A stretch of DNA of 50,695 nucleotides from a virus, in IMG/VR virus record IMGVR_UViG_3300042483_000433, positions 1 through 50,695 of that record. One strand, given 5' to 3'. The notes under the pieces are model-generated. The model was not told the DNA's origin and searched no databases. It worked only from the letters and a program-made list of their open reading frames with translations. The position numbers and the translations under genes are program-made. This document shows, piece after piece, positions 29,503-38,136 of the stretch (the first letter of the stretch is position 1; each line of letters begins with the position of its first letter).

Positions 29503-29901
29503 TTACACGATTTCTGGTTCTGGCTCTAACGCACTTGGCTTTTCACGAACCAAGACATTACGAGTGAATGAGGAGTTTCCCCACGCTAGGTCGTGTGAAA
29601 TGCTGTCTGCCTCAATCTCGACAGAAGTTCCTGCTCGCTCTCCGTTATCCCAATCTCGGATAACGATACTTCCTGTTAGAGATACACGCTCGCCTTTGTG
29701 GATAGAACCTGCGGTGTTGATAGCCAACTGACGGAACGAAGTGATTGTATACCAATTCGTGTGTTCCTTGTATTTTCCGTCAGCGTTGCTGGTGTAGCCC
29801 TCGGTTTCCGCTACTCGGAATGAAGTTATTGGTAATCCCTCTGCGGTTACTATGTGTCGTGGTGTGGTCGCTACTAGACCTGTGATTGTGATTTTTGCCA
29901 T
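29503..29901 (-). CDS. ssb: Single-stranded DNA-binding protein
   Basis: 132 aa. N-terminal OB-fold features of SSB: MAKITITGLVATTPR, ITSFRVAETE, NWYTITSFRQLA, GERVSLTGSIVIRDW and VEIEADSISHDL. The acidic C-terminus (EPEPEIV) replaces the usual DDDIPF tip. It would coat ssDNA during phage replication or recombination. Last gene of a pair with 29908. Confidence 0.85.
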   Translation of the reverse strand: MAKITITGLVATTPRHIVTAEGLPITSFRVAETEGYTSNADGKYKEHTNWYTITSFRQLAINTAGSIHKGERVSLTGSIVIRDWDNGERAGTSVEIEADSISHDLAWGNSSFTRNVLVREKPSALEPEPEIV

Positions 29902-29907
29902 TTTGTC

Positions 29908-30177
29908 CTACTTTCCGTATCGGCGTTGGTGCTTGGTTAGTTTGGTTTCTGAAATCATTTGGACTACTTCTTGGCGTTCGCTACGGAATTTGGTTTCCAC
30001 AGCCACAGCCTCGGAGTAGCATAGTGATTTGATTTGTGTTTCTGTGATTGCTCGGAACACTCGTAGTTCTGCGGAGGTCTGCTCGTTTAGAAGTTCGAGT
30101 GCTTTTTTGAGGCTTGGTAGAACCTCAATGAGCGTGATGTTATCGGTGTTGGTGTCGTAGATTGCGTAGTTGGTCAT
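29908..30177 (-). CDS. Small hypothetical protein upstream of ssb
   Basis: 89 aa, helical with a basic C-terminus (KLTKHQRRYGK). AAAGG before the ATG; 6 nt before the ssb start. Unknown function. Confidence 0.7.
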   Translation of the reverse strand: MTNYAIYDTNTDNITLIEVLPSLKKALELLNEQTSAELRVFRAITETQIKSLCYSEAVAVETKFRSERQEVVQMISETKLTKHQRRYGK

Positions 30178-30195
30178 TTTTACCTTTCTACTGAA

Positions 30196-30224
30196 AGTCT
30201 ACTTGTTTTGGAGTTCCAAGTCAA
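30196..30224 (-). promoter_or_regulatory. Promoter of the 29908-ssb operon
   Basis: TTGACT (30219-30224), 17 bp, TAGACT (30196-30201). It lies across the last codons and stop of the XRE gene. Confidence 0.75.
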
Positions 30225-30483
30225 GAAGGAACTTTTTGTCGAATTCTGTCGCTCGCATTTTCATTCTCCAGCCCGCCAAAATAACTAAGTCGCATAGGTC
30301 GTAATCTAACGCTTTTGCTAGGCACTCCAAGATTTCTGACGAACCTTCTTTCTGCCCTCGCTCGACTTCCGAGATGTAACCAAGAGCCACAGACGACTTC
30401 GTTGAAAGTTGGCGTAGCGTTAGCATTTTCTCCTCGGTGCGGATTTCTTTTATGATTTCTCCGATTGCGTGGTTGAATTTCAT
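30199..30483 (-). CDS. XRE-family HTH regulator
   Basis: 94 aa from ATG 30481-30483 (AGGAG upstream). Residues about 5-65 form a Cro/CI-type HTH: LTLRQLSTKSSVALGYISEV followed by ERGQKEGSSEILECLAKAL. Basic, short C-terminus. A likely transcription regulator; targets unknown. Confidence 0.85.
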   Translation of the reverse strand: MKFNHAIGEIIKEIRTEEKMLTLRQLSTKSSVALGYISEVERGQKEGSSEILECLAKALDYDLCDLVILAGWRMKMRATEFDKKFLLDLELQNK

Positions 30484-30491
30484 TTTCACTC

Positions 30492-30914
30492 CTAGTAAAT
30501 AAGGTTTGGTTCTTCTGGGTTGAGGTCTGGCTTATTGCGTTCCTCTTGTTGAGCATACGCAAAAGCAACTGCCTCGTCTAGTTCAAAGATTGGCTCGGAG
30601 TAATAATCGAGGTCGGTGTCCGAGTAAACCTCGAACCAAGGATTGTTATACCAAGTTATTAGGTCTTTGTCGGCTAGTCGTTTGAGGTCGGTGTCGCTTT
30701 TGATACCTGCCTCCTCTAAGTCGGCTGGTTGCCTAATGTCGTGTTCTTTGCCCTCCTCGTCTACGAGAAGTATTCGAGTATCGCCACAGGCGACAACATA
30801 GAAGTCGCAATCGTCAGATTTCCAGACAACCTCTACATCACCGCTTGTGTAAAAAATAGCGTCTTGCTGGTCGAGGTCTGTGCCATAGGCACTAAGGTTC
30901 TCAATGAGAGCCAC
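30492..30914 (-). CDS. Hypothetical protein ending EEPNLIY
   Basis: 140 aa from GTG 30912-30914, sharing one base with the upstream stop (TAGTG), GGGAGG upstream. Acidic, beta-rich, unrecognised. Its C-terminus belongs to the recurring EEP-x-hydrophobic-Y tail; the stop codon overlaps the next gene's SD. Confidence 0.75.
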   Translation of the reverse strand: MALIENLSAYGTDLDQQDAIFYTSGDVEVVWKSDDCDFYVVACGDTRILLVDEEGKEHDIRQPADLEEAGIKSDTDLKRLADKDLITWYNNPWFEVYSDTDLDYYSEPIFELDEAVAFAYAQQEERNKPDLNPEEPNLIY

Positions 30915-31225
30915 TACTCGACCTCCCTCGGCTCATACTCAATCGCACCGGTATCGGCATTGACAATGACAGGTGGGTTGTCGTCAGCGTAGTCAATGTC
31001 GCTGGCAACGCTAATCCCGAAACCGAGGTTGCCTGTGTAGTTGCCGAGTTCAGCGAACTTGTGGAAAATCTGTGCTGTCAAGTAAGAGGGGTCGCCAACT
31101 CGGTCTGTGTGAGTTAGCACTTCCTCAACTGCCTTGATGTTATCTTCGCCTGACCAATGCCCGTAGAGGTGGATTGGTTTTTCGAATTGTTCCGAAGTGA
31201 TGTAGATACTTGCTCTGTCGCCCAT
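30914..31225 (-). CDS. Hypothetical protein
   Basis: 103 aa, beginning GDRASIYITSEQFEKPIHLYGHW, a pattern found in small phage proteins that read like an ADP-ribosyl- or nucleotide-binding fold, but no firm family is recognised. First gene of a three-gene operon ending with the XRE gene. Confidence 0.7.
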   Translation of the reverse strand: MGDRASIYITSEQFEKPIHLYGHWSGEDNIKAVEEVLTHTDRVGDPSYLTAQIFHKFAELGNYTGNLGFGISVASDIDYADDNPPVIVNADTGAIEYEPREVE

Positions 31226-31283
31226 TTTGTTTGTCCTTTCTCTGGGTCTAATCCAAGTCTAGTCTTTTGGTGGTGCTTGTCAA
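31226..31283 (-). promoter_or_regulatory. Promoter of the 30914-30492-30199 operon
   Basis: TTGACA (31278-31283), 16 bp, TAGACT (31256-31261). RBS AAAGGACAAACAAA, shared in form with the other genes of 30-37 kb. Confidence 0.75.
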
Positions 31284-31285
31284 GT

Positions 31286-31633
31286 TTAGTAAACGATTTC
31301 TTTTTCTTCGCCTGAACAAGACACGCAGACTTTCTCTCCCTTGTCTTTTTCTTTGGCATTGTAGTCATAACCAAAGCAATCTTGACATTTGAACTTTACG
31401 AGAGTGTCGTGTAGCGAACTTCTGAAAGTGTCCTGCGTAATGTCGGCCAGATAGTCGGTGTCCATTCCGTCAATAACTTTCAACCAATCTTCGTCTTTTA
31501 TCTCGAAGTCCTCCACATCTCCGTTGTGGAGTTCAGCAACCTCGTCTTTGTCGTAGATGATTGCGAAAACCTGCTCGTCAGGGTCTTTCCTTGCGAAATA
31601 GTCCGCGAGCCACTTATTCGTGTAAACAGCCAT
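31286..31633 (-). CDS. Zinc-ribbon protein, paralogue set member 1
   Basis: 115 aa. C-terminal CQDC...CVSC ribbon and tail GEEKEIVY. It parallels 31633 and 32454 along most of its length (IKDEDWLKVID / IKDEHWATIAT). Start overlaps the upstream stop (TAATG). Confidence 0.75.
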   Translation of the reverse strand: MAVYTNKWLADYFARKDPDEQVFAIIYDKDEVAELHNGDVEDFEIKDEDWLKVIDGMDTDYLADITQDTFRSSLHDTLVKFKCQDCFGYDYNAKEKDKGEKVCVSCSGEEKEIVY

Positions 31634-31980
31634 TAGTAGACCTCATCTTCTTCTTCGCCACAGCCCTTACAGATGTTCTCGCCTGTGTCGCCAGCGTTTT
31701 TGAGTTCGTAGTCGAGAGTGTCGCATTGTTCGCACTTATAGCCCGACATTACATCATAAACGCTGTCCGAGAAGTCCTCGTAATAGCCCTCGTAAATCCT
31801 ACTTCGATTTTCGACAGCAGTAGCGATTGTCGCCCAATGCTCGTCTTTGATTTTGAAACGAGCGTCAAACCCGCCTCCGTAGAAACTGCTCTCCACATCT
31901 CGGCGGTCAAACCAAGTGATGATGATTTCATCTTCTGGGTCTAACCCAGAGAGTGCCTCTAAAACTTTGCTAACTTTCAT
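31633..31980 (-). CDS. Zinc-ribbon protein, paralogue set member 2
   Basis: 115 aa: N-terminal alpha/beta domain (LDPEDEIIITWFDRRD), C-terminal CEQC...CKGC ribbon, tail EEEDEVY. It follows 31991 with 10 nt between, so it shares that promoter. Confidence 0.75.
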   Translation of the reverse strand: MKVSKVLEALSGLDPEDEIIITWFDRRDVESSFYGGGFDARFKIKDEHWATIATAVENRSRIYEGYYEDFSDSVYDVMSGYKCEQCDTLDYELKNAGDTGENICKGCGEEEDEVY

Positions 31981-31990
31981 TTTGTCCTCT

Positions 31991-32416
31991 CTAAATCAAG
32001 TTTGGTTCATAAGCAGGGAGGCTGTCAAGCCATTCGACTAACTTTCTTGGGGCAATCCCACCGCTTTTGTTCACTAGGTCGTTCACATAGTCGGAGGTGT
32101 TGCCCAAGTAGGTAGTCCACTCGTCTAGGTCGCCTATTGCTAACCAATCTGGCATACCGAGTTTGTAGCAGAGCAGGTAGTCAATCATTTTGTAGTCTGC
32201 CTCTTTATCGGGGTAAAAGTTCTCTGTGAAATACTCTGCGCTGTAATCTGTGCCGAGGACTTCCTCTGGGTCGTCTTTATCAACCGATAGTTGATACGCT
32301 GTGATGTTCAGCACTCCGCTTTCGAGCGACCAGATGTTTATGTCATAGTTGCGATAGCCCGAATACATTATTGGGGGCGTAACCAAGTCTGGTTCTTCGT
32401 AGATTTTTCTGTCCAT
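31991..32416 (-). CDS. Hypothetical protein, probably leaderless
   Basis: 141 aa, acidic, unrecognised, ending AYEPNLI (truncated form of the common tail). The -10 TAGGAT ends 6 nt before the ATG, so the mRNA likely begins at the start codon. Confidence 0.7.
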   Translation of the reverse strand: MDRKIYEEPDLVTPPIMYSGYRNYDINIWSLESGVLNITAYQLSVDKDDPEEVLGTDYSAEYFTENFYPDKEADYKMIDYLLCYKLGMPDWLAIGDLDEWTTYLGNTSDYVNDLVNKSGGIAPRKLVEWLDSLPAYEPNLI

Positions 32417-32422
32417 ACCTAA

Positions 32423-32451
32423 ATCCTAAGTTCTAACGAACTTCGTGTCAA
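32423..32451 (-). promoter_or_regulatory. Promoter of gene 31991 with dyad in spacer
   Basis: TTGACA (32446-32451), 17 bp, TAGGAT (32423-32428). The spacer holds CGAAGTTCG, a small dyad repeated in two other promoters here. Confidence 0.7.
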
Positions 32452-32453
32452 GT

Positions 32454-32771
32454 TTAGTAAACGATTTCTTTTTCTTCTCCGCACTTCGAGCAAATAAACC
32501 CTCGTTTGTCTAGGTCTTGGGCTTTGTAGTCATACAGCCCACACTTGTCGCATAGGAACTCTCCGTCCACGCAATCCGCCAGCGTTTCGACTACATACTC
32601 CCAATCGCCACTAAATTCATTTATGAACTTCGTGAAATCATCATCAGAGATTTCACAGCCCTCAACGAAGTATTCGCTAACATCATCTTTGCCAGCGTAA
32701 GCCCACCAGAGCAGAGTGTCTGGTGGCATTTTTGATAGCCTGTCAATCAGGTCTTTTGCTGTGTAACTCAT
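32454..32771 (-). CDS. Zinc-ribbon protein, paralogue set member 3
   Basis: 105 aa from ATG 32769-32771 overlapping the upstream stop (TAATG). N-terminal PPDTLLWWAYAGKDD domain, C-terminal CDKC...CSKC ribbon, tail GEEKEIVY identical to member 1. Confidence 0.75.
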   Translation of the reverse strand: MSYTAKDLIDRLSKMPPDTLLWWAYAGKDDVSEYFVEGCEISDDDFTKFINEFSGDWEYVVETLADCVDGEFLCDKCGLYDYKAQDLDKRGFICSKCGEEKEIVY

Positions 32772-33511
32772 TAGTAGACCACATCTGGTTCTTCGACAGC
32801 ACCCTCGCACTCACAGCCGTCATAGCCGTATTCGAGGTGGTGTCGCTTGATTTCGAGTGCCTTGTCTGGGCAATCGTCATACCAATCGTGAGGTTCATCT
32901 TCTGACCACTCGCATTGGCAAGTTCTATCACGCTTGGCGTTATCTTCGTGGCTGTCTGGTATGTCCCAAGTTTCCGTAATAGTGAACTCACCCTCGACAC
33001 CAGAGTAGGTAGCCCCCCAGCCCTGTTCTTCTTCGCCCTCGAAGTCGAATGACAACTCTGGGTGCTGTTCAGTAATAGCCCTAAATCCCTGCTCTGGGAT
33101 AGACCACTTGCTCTCGAACGAGTAGTTCACGCTGGCAGTTTTTCCGTCATCAGAAATCTCAATCTCGGCTGGGTTGGTCAGTTCCCAAATGTCGTGGCTA
33201 ATGCCCCAATTGCGATAGTTCCAATCGGAGGCGTTCTTGCCAGAGAAAGACATTCGCCAAGCCAACTGCTTTTCGTCTGACCACTTCTCATAGCCCTTTG
33301 GCTTTTCCTCTTGCTTGCGACCATAGTAGTAGTCCAAGTCCTCCTCTGGTGGTCGCACGAAGTTCCAGAAAGCAAATCCGCAATCCATAACTTCTTCTTT
33401 GTCGCTGTTCGACCATTTCTGGGAGTAAGGCTTTCCAGCCTTAGCCATAAAAGCCTGAATGTCCTCGGTGCTACCGCTGACACCAAACCAATTGCTTACA
33501 TAGTTTGCCAT
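32771..33511 (-). CDS. Api92/DUF1281-like ferredoxin-fold protein
   Basis: 246 aa. MANYVSNWFGVSGSTEDIQA, FWNFVRPPEE, WGISHDIWE, SFESKWSIPEQGFRAI and a late GWGATYSG follow the Api92-like pattern found in phages and plasmids, function unknown. A Cys-rich C-terminal addition (CQCEWSEDEPHDW ... GCECEG) ends in EEPDVVY. Confidence 0.8.
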   Translation of the reverse strand: MANYVSNWFGVSGSTEDIQAFMAKAGKPYSQKWSNSDKEEVMDCGFAFWNFVRPPEEDLDYYYGRKQEEKPKGYEKWSDEKQLAWRMSFSGKNASDWNYRNWGISHDIWELTNPAEIEISDDGKTASVNYSFESKWSIPEQGFRAITEQHPELSFDFEGEEEQGWGATYSGVEGEFTITETWDIPDSHEDNAKRDRTCQCEWSEDEPHDWYDDCPDKALEIKRHHLEYGYDGCECEGAVEEPDVVY

Positions 33512-33571
33512 TTCGTTTGTCCTTTCGTTTGGCTATACCTCAATGTTAGTTCCAACGAAACTTCGTGTCAA
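33512..33571 (-). promoter_or_regulatory. Promoter of the 32771-32454 operon
   Basis: TTGACA (33566-33571), 17 bp, TAACAT (33543-33548). Spacer has ACGAAGTTTCGT; RBS AAAGGACAAACGAA. Confidence 0.75.
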
Positions 33572-33621
33572 GTTGGATTTTGGAGGAGGGCAGAGAGGAA
33601 TTTGCCCTCCCCCAAGTTTGG

Positions 33622-35433
33622 TCAGTAAGCGTTTCGCTTACCAATGCTTTCGAGAGCCTTTGCCCCAGCCTCACCAATCAGGATTGCCGATTGCTCAACC
33701 GACTTGCCAGATAGCGAAACAGCGTGAGCCGAACTGCCAGCCCCGAAGTAGTTTTCGACCTGTGAGGTGCTGTTGTCGAAAGTCAGCCAGAGAACCGCCA
33801 CGCCAAGTCTGTCGCACTCGGCAATCCACTTCTTAGCGTGGCTTGGCTCTGACCCTGCGTAGTGTCCGTCAGAAACGATTACCAGCAACCTCGCACCTTT
33901 TCCGTCTAGCAAGTTGAGGTGTCCGTCAATGGCTCGGAACGCTTGGTCGAACTTCTCTGTTCCGTCTGGGGCTGTGTAGACCCTGACTTCATCAAGTGGC
34001 TCACCTTTTCTAAGCGTTGGGAATACGCCAGAGCCGAAGTAGACCATAGCAGTTGAGGCTTGGATACGCCGACCAGCGTTTGCCAGCACCCACGCTGTAA
34101 TCGCCATTGGTGTCATAGCCCCACCCATTGAGCCTGAAATGTCTACCATTACTCCAATGGACAAGGTTGGCTCGTCTGTGTGCTTGCGAGTTTTGTGTTC
34201 CCACGCCTCGACCTGCGTGTGGATACCTTTTGATTTGAGAGCCTGTGCCTGAACCAATGCCCTCGACTTCAAGCGACCCTGTGGCAAGACCGAGCGAACG
34301 ATAGTTACATCACGCTCGCGATACTTTGCCTTTTCTAACATCTGGGCGACCTTGACCGAGGCTACTCGCTCAACCGAGGTTGGCTTGCGAACTTCGGAAA
34401 GTTTTGAGGAGGAGGAGGTTTCACCAGCACCAGAGTTCTTGGCAAAGGTCTTGTTAGCCTCTTTCTTGTTTTCATCTCGGCGTTTGCTGTCGTTGGACTT
34501 TTCCTTGACTTCGTTCTCCCAGCGTTCGTCTTGTTGCTGGTCGCCAATCTCAACGACAACTTGGAAACCTGTTTCCTCCGCACCATTTTCGAGAGCCTCT
34601 TTGATTTTGTCAATCATCTCTTGGGGCATTGGGAAACCACAGCCACCCTCGCCACCCTCGCCCTCGCCCTCGCCCTCGCCATTCTCTTTGGCTTTGTCCT
34701 CGACCAACTTATCCCACTCGATAGCAAGTTGGTAAAGAGGTTCAGCGTTGTTGTGGATTGTGTAGTTTTGAGCCTTACGCCAGATAGTGCGTAGTTGCCC
34801 ATAAAGTTCTTCACCGAGGTTGAACTTCACTAGGTCAATCACATCTGCTACATCAGAAAGTTCCAAAACGCCAGCATCAATTCTTGCCCCGACCAGCCCT
34901 GCGATTTTGGCACAGGCTCGCGTGGTGCTGTGTAGTCCGAGGTCGTCTGGGTTGAGGTCAGCGATAACGATTTCCATAGCACAGGCTCGGAGGAACACTC
35001 TGTTCTTCGGGAAAGTCAAAACGCCCATAGCCTCAATGCGACCCTCCTCTAACAAGTGGAGTGCCTCATTCTGCCCTCTGGTCAAATCTTCGTTGGACTT
35101 CATCAAATCCCATTGAGTGAACCGAGCGTGTAAGGCTTCGTGGAGGATAGCACCTGTGGCTCTTGGGAACTCGAACATCATTTCCCTATCGTTCAGGTCG
35201 CCAATGATTTCTGGTTCAGTAACCCCGAAAGCCACTTTGGTATTGACTTCGATTTCTGCTGTGCGTGGGTCGAATAGGGCTGGGGCTGGGGCAGACATAA
35301 CCTCACCAACATAAACCACTAGGTCGTTTCGTTCAGCCCACTTGTTTACAAGTTGCCCAACCTGTGAGCCAACTTTGAGCCACTCGCTAGGAGTGTTCTT
35401 TACTGCTGTTTTGCTAGTTCCGAAGTGCGACAT
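33622..35433 (-). CDS. Metallopeptidase-like plus VWA domain protein (CobT-like)
   Basis: 603 aa. Residues 90-140 carry HEALH (H98-H102), a zinc-peptidase-type motif as in the DUF2201 N-terminal family. A Gly/Glu-rich linker lies at 250-270. From about 425 there is a VWA domain with MIDAS motif D431-x-S433-x-S435 (MVDISGSMGG) and a later VSDGH. The AAA protein encoded upstream (35564) is its likely ATPase partner, as in CobS/CobT and MoxR/VWA pairs. Target unknown; remodelling or proteolysis of a host or phage complex is inference. Confidence 0.85.
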   Translation of the reverse strand: MSHFGTSKTAVKNTPSEWLKVGSQVGQLVNKWAERNDLVVYVGEVMSAPAPALFDPRTAEIEVNTKVAFGVTEPEIIGDLNDREMMFEFPRATGAILHEALHARFTQWDLMKSNEDLTRGQNEALHLLEEGRIEAMGVLTFPKNRVFLRACAMEIVIADLNPDDLGLHSTTRACAKIAGLVGARIDAGVLELSDVADVIDLVKFNLGEELYGQLRTIWRKAQNYTIHNNAEPLYQLAIEWDKLVEDKAKENGEGEGEGEGGEGGCGFPMPQEMIDKIKEALENGAEETGFQVVVEIGDQQQDERWENEVKEKSNDSKRRDENKKEANKTFAKNSGAGETSSSSKLSEVRKPTSVERVASVKVAQMLEKAKYRERDVTIVRSVLPQGRLKSRALVQAQALKSKGIHTQVEAWEHKTRKHTDEPTLSIGVMVDISGSMGGAMTPMAITAWVLANAGRRIQASTAMVYFGSGVFPTLRKGEPLDEVRVYTAPDGTEKFDQAFRAIDGHLNLLDGKGARLLVIVSDGHYAGSEPSHAKKWIAECDRLGVAVLWLTFDNSTSQVENYFGAGSSAHAVSLSGKSVEQSAILIGEAGAKALESIGKRNAY

Positions 35434-35491
35434 TTGTTTTCCTCTCGTTTGTCGTCTAAGTCCAAGTTACCAGATTTGATTTGTTTGTCAA
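35434..35491 (-). promoter_or_regulatory. Promoter of the VWA gene
   Basis: TTGACA (35486-35491), 16 bp, TAACTT (35464-35469). RBS GAGAGGAAAACAA. Confidence 0.7.
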
Positions 35492-35505
35492 GTCTGATAA
35501 AAAAC

Positions 35506-35537
35506 GAGGGAGGGTAGTGGGGGAACTACCCTCCCTC
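35506..35537 (-). terminator. Terminator of the AAA gene
   Basis: Perfect 12-bp stem GAGGGAGGGTAG / CTACCCTCCCTC, then GTTTTTT. Confidence 0.9.
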
Positions 35538-35563
35538 TCAACAAAATCTAGTTGGACAAATAA

Positions 35564-36604
35564 CTAGATTTTGGCTGGTCGGCACTCCTCGCCAAACACT
35601 CTGGTAAATGTTTCAGCGACTACTGCCCTGTCATTTTCAGGTGAGGAGGCGAGCAAGTTCTCGATTGCGAACTTAGTGCCAAAGGTGTTTGCGTTATCTC
35701 GGAAACCCTCCAACTCTCGCATTTGAGGCGACCAAGAGATTTGACCCTCTTGTTGCTTTTTTGCGAGGTTGAGCGAGGCTGTGATAGCCATAGCAGGGAT
35801 ACCAAGTTTTTTGGCTAGTCCATAGTCTGTCGTCATTTCAGCCTGAATGATGAAACGAGATAGCAGAGCCTCGGACAAGCGAACGCCAGGTGCGTTTGGA
35901 TTGGTAGCACCAATCACGAAGAAACCCTCTTGGGCTTTGACCAGCCCTCGCTCTGGGTTTTGCGTGATTGTGATTTCGCCACGACCATCTATCAAGCCAT
36001 AGAGAGCCGAGAGAACCTTAGTGTCAATCAGACCAATCTCGTCAATCAGTAGTGGGCGACCCTGTTCAGCCGCTTTTACCAAATCTCCGTCTACCCACTC
36101 GAAACCGCCACTTGGTGTCTGAACATAGCCACCAATGAAGTCTGCTAATTCTGTGTCGCCAGAGCCGAGGATAGTGAACAAGTCCTCACCAAAAGCCGCC
36201 TCGACCAGAGCAGTTTTGCCACAGCCCGGACTACCATAAAGCAAGGTGTAAAGTTTCTTCGAGCGAGCCATTCGCAACACCTCAACATCAGCGTTGTCAG
36301 TAGACCCCCACTTGCGAGCGTGATACGCCACTCCATTCGGGCGAATGTAAGTTCCCTCGCCAACGAGTGCCTCTGTTTCCACAGCAGTTTCCTCTTTCGT
36401 TCCTGCCCCACGCTTGGTCAGTTTGCCAGCGTTGGGAAAGTAGGTGTCAAGGGCTGGGTTGGTAGCGAACTTTTCGCTAAGACCCTGACCAGCGATAGAT
36501 ACAATCAGGTCGCCTAGACCCTCAAACATTCTATCAGAGGTCGAAATTCTGTCTTTGGTGTTGAGTTCCTCGAACTCGATTTCTGTGTAATTCGCAGTAG
36601 TCAT
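35564..36604 (-). CDS. MoxR/CobS-type AAA+ ATPase
   Basis: 346 aa. Walker A GSPGCGKT (residues 124-131), Walker B LLIDE (185-189), then sensor-1-type GATNP and arginine-rich segment LSEALLSRF. About 85 residues precede the ATPase. With the VWA protein it forms a typical AAA-VWA pair. GAGAGGACAAAC precedes the ATG, 12 nt after the upstream stop. Confidence 0.88.
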   Translation of the reverse strand: MTTANYTEIEFEELNTKDRISTSDRMFEGLGDLIVSIAGQGLSEKFATNPALDTYFPNAGKLTKRGAGTKEETAVETEALVGEGTYIRPNGVAYHARKWGSTDNADVEVLRMARSKKLYTLLYGSPGCGKTALVEAAFGEDLFTILGSGDTELADFIGGYVQTPSGGFEWVDGDLVKAAEQGRPLLIDEIGLIDTKVLSALYGLIDGRGEITITQNPERGLVKAQEGFFVIGATNPNAPGVRLSEALLSRFIIQAEMTTDYGLAKKLGIPAMAITASLNLAKKQQEGQISWSPQMRELEGFRDNANTFGTKFAIENLLASSPENDRAVVAETFTRVFGEECRPAKI

Positions 36605-36616
36605 TGTTTGTCCTCT

Positions 36617-37105
36617 CTACTCTGCGTTTTCGTTTAGTAGTTCATCTGGGAAACCTAGTTCTTTTCTTGCTCGCATTATTCTACGAACCAGAGCCGAGGG
36701 AGTTTCCCATTCCTTAGTGTTCAGCAAGTCCTCCATAGAGAATTCCAGAACGATTGGGGCTTTGTAAAGTTCCCACTTGTTATTGTGGAGGTTGTTCAGG
36801 GTCTTTGTCAATTCGACAATCATTTCCTGTGCCATTGGCTCTGGGTCAATACCCTCTGGTAGTGGAACTACCTTGCCGACATTCTGTTCCTTGCGTTCCG
36901 AGAGCGTAGCCTCGTTTGGTGCTGTGTAGCATTTCCAAGGCTTTTTAGGCGACCAAGTAGAAATCTGCCTACGCCAAGTTGATACAGGAACATAGTTCCC
37001 CTCGCTGTCAAAGCCCTCTGGCGTGATAACGATTTGTGCTGTGTTTACACCTTTGCGGAATTCAAGGTAGAGTGCCTTGCCGATTAGGTTTGCGTGGTCT
37101 GACAT
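36617..37105 (-). CDS. Hypothetical protein preceding the AAA gene
   Basis: 162 aa from ATG 37103-37105 (AAAGGACAAACA upstream). Beta-rich N-terminal half, helical C-terminal half (DLLNTKEWETPSALVRRIM). Unrecognised; operon partner of the AAA ATPase. Confidence 0.75.
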   Translation of the reverse strand: MSDHANLIGKALYLEFRKGVNTAQIVITPEGFDSEGNYVPVSTWRRQISTWSPKKPWKCYTAPNEATLSERKEQNVGKVVPLPEGIDPEPMAQEMIVELTKTLNNLHNNKWELYKAPIVLEFSMEDLLNTKEWETPSALVRRIMRARKELGFPDELLNENAE

Positions 37106-37165
37106 TGTTTGTCCTTTCGTTTGTCTGACATTACTGACATTACTCTCGTTGAAAGTTCGTGTCAA
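37106..37165 (-). promoter_or_regulatory. Promoter of the 36617-35564 operon
   Basis: TTGACA (37160-37165), 17 bp, TAATGT (37137-37142). The spacer contains AACTTTCAACGAG, matching the motif scattered through 38.5-40.6 kb. Confidence 0.75.
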
Positions 37166-37185
37166 GTTTATTTTGATTTATTTTT

Positions 37186-37749
37186 TTAGTGGTGGAAATC
37201 AACAGGGATTAGGTATTGCTTTTGTGGGTTCTTCGCACAGCGTTCGTGGTAGTCGCGAAGTGAGGCTGTCCAAGAAGATAAGTCATAGATAGCACTCTCA
37301 TAGTTCCAATCATCACCGAGCAGTTCGATTAGTTTTCCTAGTTTCCAGAAATCGTGAGCAAGGAATGGAACACCTGCTGGGTTGTATTCATCAACCAAAG
37401 TTGATAGGTCTGGAATACCTACTGCTGGAACGCACTCACGCATAGCCTGTTTGCGATAGCCGAGAAACCTGTCCATTACATAGTCAGCAAGTTCGGGATT
37501 GTCTGCGTAGCAGAGGTAGTTAGGAATGGTGTCCTTGTCCAGAGTGCCAGCCTCAATAAGAGCCTCTTGCTCTGGTGTGATGAAAACCTGACCAGACCAA
37601 CGCCCAGCGAAGTTCATACTTGCGTAGTCGCTGGCATTGTGCCAATCAGACCAAGCGGGGGTGTGGTCGTTTTCTAAGGTCATCTCGATTTCTCGAAACG
37701 CCTCCTCTGGGCTGTCTGCCTCGACCAGAATTATTTGGATTGTGTGAAT
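37186..37749 (-). CDS. Hypothetical protein with possible ATT start
   Basis: 187 aa if started at ATT (37747-37749), which sits exactly where ATG sits after the local RBS form (ACGAGAGGACACACC versus ACGAAAGGACAAACA). The sequence then begins IHTIQIILVEADSPEEAF, a natural domain start. A GTG at 37791 would give 201 aa but has no good SD. Unrecognised fold. Confidence 0.6.
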   Translation of the reverse strand: MHTIQIILVEADSPEEAFREIEMTLENDHTPAWSDWHNASDYASMNFAGRWSGQVFITPEQEALIEAGTLDKDTIPNYLCYADNPELADYVMDRFLGYRKQAMRECVPAVGIPDLSTLVDEYNPAGVPFLAHDFWKLGKLIELLGDDWNYESAIYDLSSWTASLRDYHERCAKNPQKQYLIPVDFHH

Positions 37750-37863
37750 GGTGTGTCCTCTCGTAAAAGTGCCATAAGAGAAGTAAAGCACACGCCACCG
37801 ACATTTGGCAAGTTATTACGAAAGTTCGTGAAAAGTGTTTATAACGAAATGGTAACGATACGC

Positions 37864-38100
37864 CTAAAAGCCTTGTGGGTCTATGACAGGCGTGTAACAC
37901 TCATCACATACAAACCAAACTTCATCAGCAGATAGGACAACAGCAAATGGATAGAACTCGTCAAGGTCAGAGCCGACCACCTCTTCGCAGTTCTCGCACT
38001 GAAGTTTCTCTTCAGGTTCAAGGAGACCAGCAGTGATGGCGTGGGTAATGTCAATGTCGCTCGTGAGCAGATGTACTTCGAAGTGTTCCATACGTAACAT
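37864..38100 (-). CDS. Small zinc-ribbon-like protein
   Basis: 78 aa with CENC and CDEC pairs. No clear SD; ATG at 38098 or 38089. Function unknown. Confidence 0.65.
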   Translation of the reverse strand: MLRMEHFEVHLLTSDIDITHAITAGLLEPEEKLQCENCEEVVGSDLDEFYPFAVVLSADEVWFVCDECYTPVIDPQGF

Positions 38101-38136
38101 CTTAAAACATCTAGCGGTTGCCTATTTTAGGCGCGG

